This document shows, piece after piece, positions 27,713-27,807 of a stretch of 27,807 nt of DNA. The position numbers and the translations under genes were made by a program. The stretch is from Chara braunii. Its lineage: Eukaryota > Streptophyta > Charophyceae > Charales > Characeae. Under the pieces are notes generated by a model that saw only the letters and a list, made by a program, of their open reading frames with translations, had not been told where the DNA came from and did not search any database. The stretch covers positions 3,070,631 through 3,098,437 of the forward strand of contig BFEA01000040.1 in NCBI GenBank assembly GCA_003427395.1, given 5' to 3'. Each line of letters opens with the position of its first letter. The stretch's first letter is position 1.

Positions 27713-27807
27713 TGCTACTCAAGATAGCCTGCCCCGCTTGATAGATAGCACAACACTAGACCCAACACTCGTGCCCACAGACTACCCACCGCTTTCTCAG
27801 GCCAACA

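Larger units (their letters stand above)
1595..27807 (-). mobile_element. Giant Ty3/Gypsy LTR retrotransposon, minus strand, right end outside window
   Basis: Long direct repeats flank an internal region holding a primer binding site, Gag, protease, RT, RNase H and integrase, in the Ty3/Gypsy order with integrase last. Transcription runs right to left. The outer left edge is the TGTCGC at 1595, matched by the same word at 20697, just inside the primer site. At least 26.2 kb lies in the window. If the inferred LTR length of about 7.8 kb is right, the whole element is about 27 kb, very large for this class. Target-site duplication cannot be checked because the right end is missing; the five bases left of the element are CCCGC. 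Gag-pol is defective. I infer a rust-fungus host from the RT wording. Confidence 0.9.
20697..27807 (-). repeat. 5' LTR (right copy), cut by the window end
   Basis: Starts with TGTCGC on the plus strand next to the primer site and matches 1595-8602. At 7.1 kb in view and about 7.8 kb inferred, it is exceptionally long. Being upstream of the leader, this copy would drive and begin the transcript; its TATA box would lie just beyond the window. It encodes the Y1, Y2 and X1 ORFs on the sense strand. Confidence 0.9.

Overview
The window is almost entirely one giant Ty3/Gypsy-type LTR retrotransposon on the minus strand. It runs from 1595 to beyond the right edge of the window. The organism is probably a fungus, and I suspect a rust fungus (Pucciniales). 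That guess rests on the reverse transcriptase wording (a TAMH block, a PQGWTN block and a [YF]IDDNPVKGP catalytic block), which I recall from Puccinia-type Gypsy elements. It is a recollection, not a database hit. No host gene, tRNA, rRNA or CRISPR array was recognised.

Layout, left to right on the plus strand (so 3' to 5' for the element). 1-1594 is flanking DNA without a recognisable gene. 1595 to about 9359 is the 3' LTR; its first 7.0 kb is matched directly by the right copy, and its inner edge is inferred. 9360-12716 is a non-coding, repeat-rich stretch after pol. 12717-18607 is gag-pol, originally one long frame: Gag with a CCHC knuckle, protease, RT, RNase H, integrase. It now carries about nine in-frame stops and at least five frameshifts. 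18624-20362 is a leader packed with small ORFs. 20676-20692 is the primer binding site. 20697-27807 is the 5' LTR, cut off by the window end.

The unusual part is upstream of gag. Five ORFs in the leader and three in the LTR are on the element's sense strand and fall into two families that I can align by eye. Family X (about 165-220 aa) has one copy in the LTR (21174-21836, repeated at 2072-2734) and three in the leader (20132-20362, 19696-20190, 19187-19735). Family Y (about 81-96 aa) has two copies in the LTR (23624-23869, 22078-22329) and two in the leader (18894-19184, 18624-18890). Neighbouring leader ORFs overlap or are separated by only 2-16 bases, an operon-like packing that is odd for a eukaryotic element. 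A further LTR ORF with a basic tail (7975-8508 and its right copy) follows the predicted promoter. I do not recognise any of these proteins.

Two 95-bp direct duplications, each joined by a single N, and a 1-kb stretch with identical N positions in both LTRs are assembly artefacts. They limit what can be said about decay and about LTR divergence.
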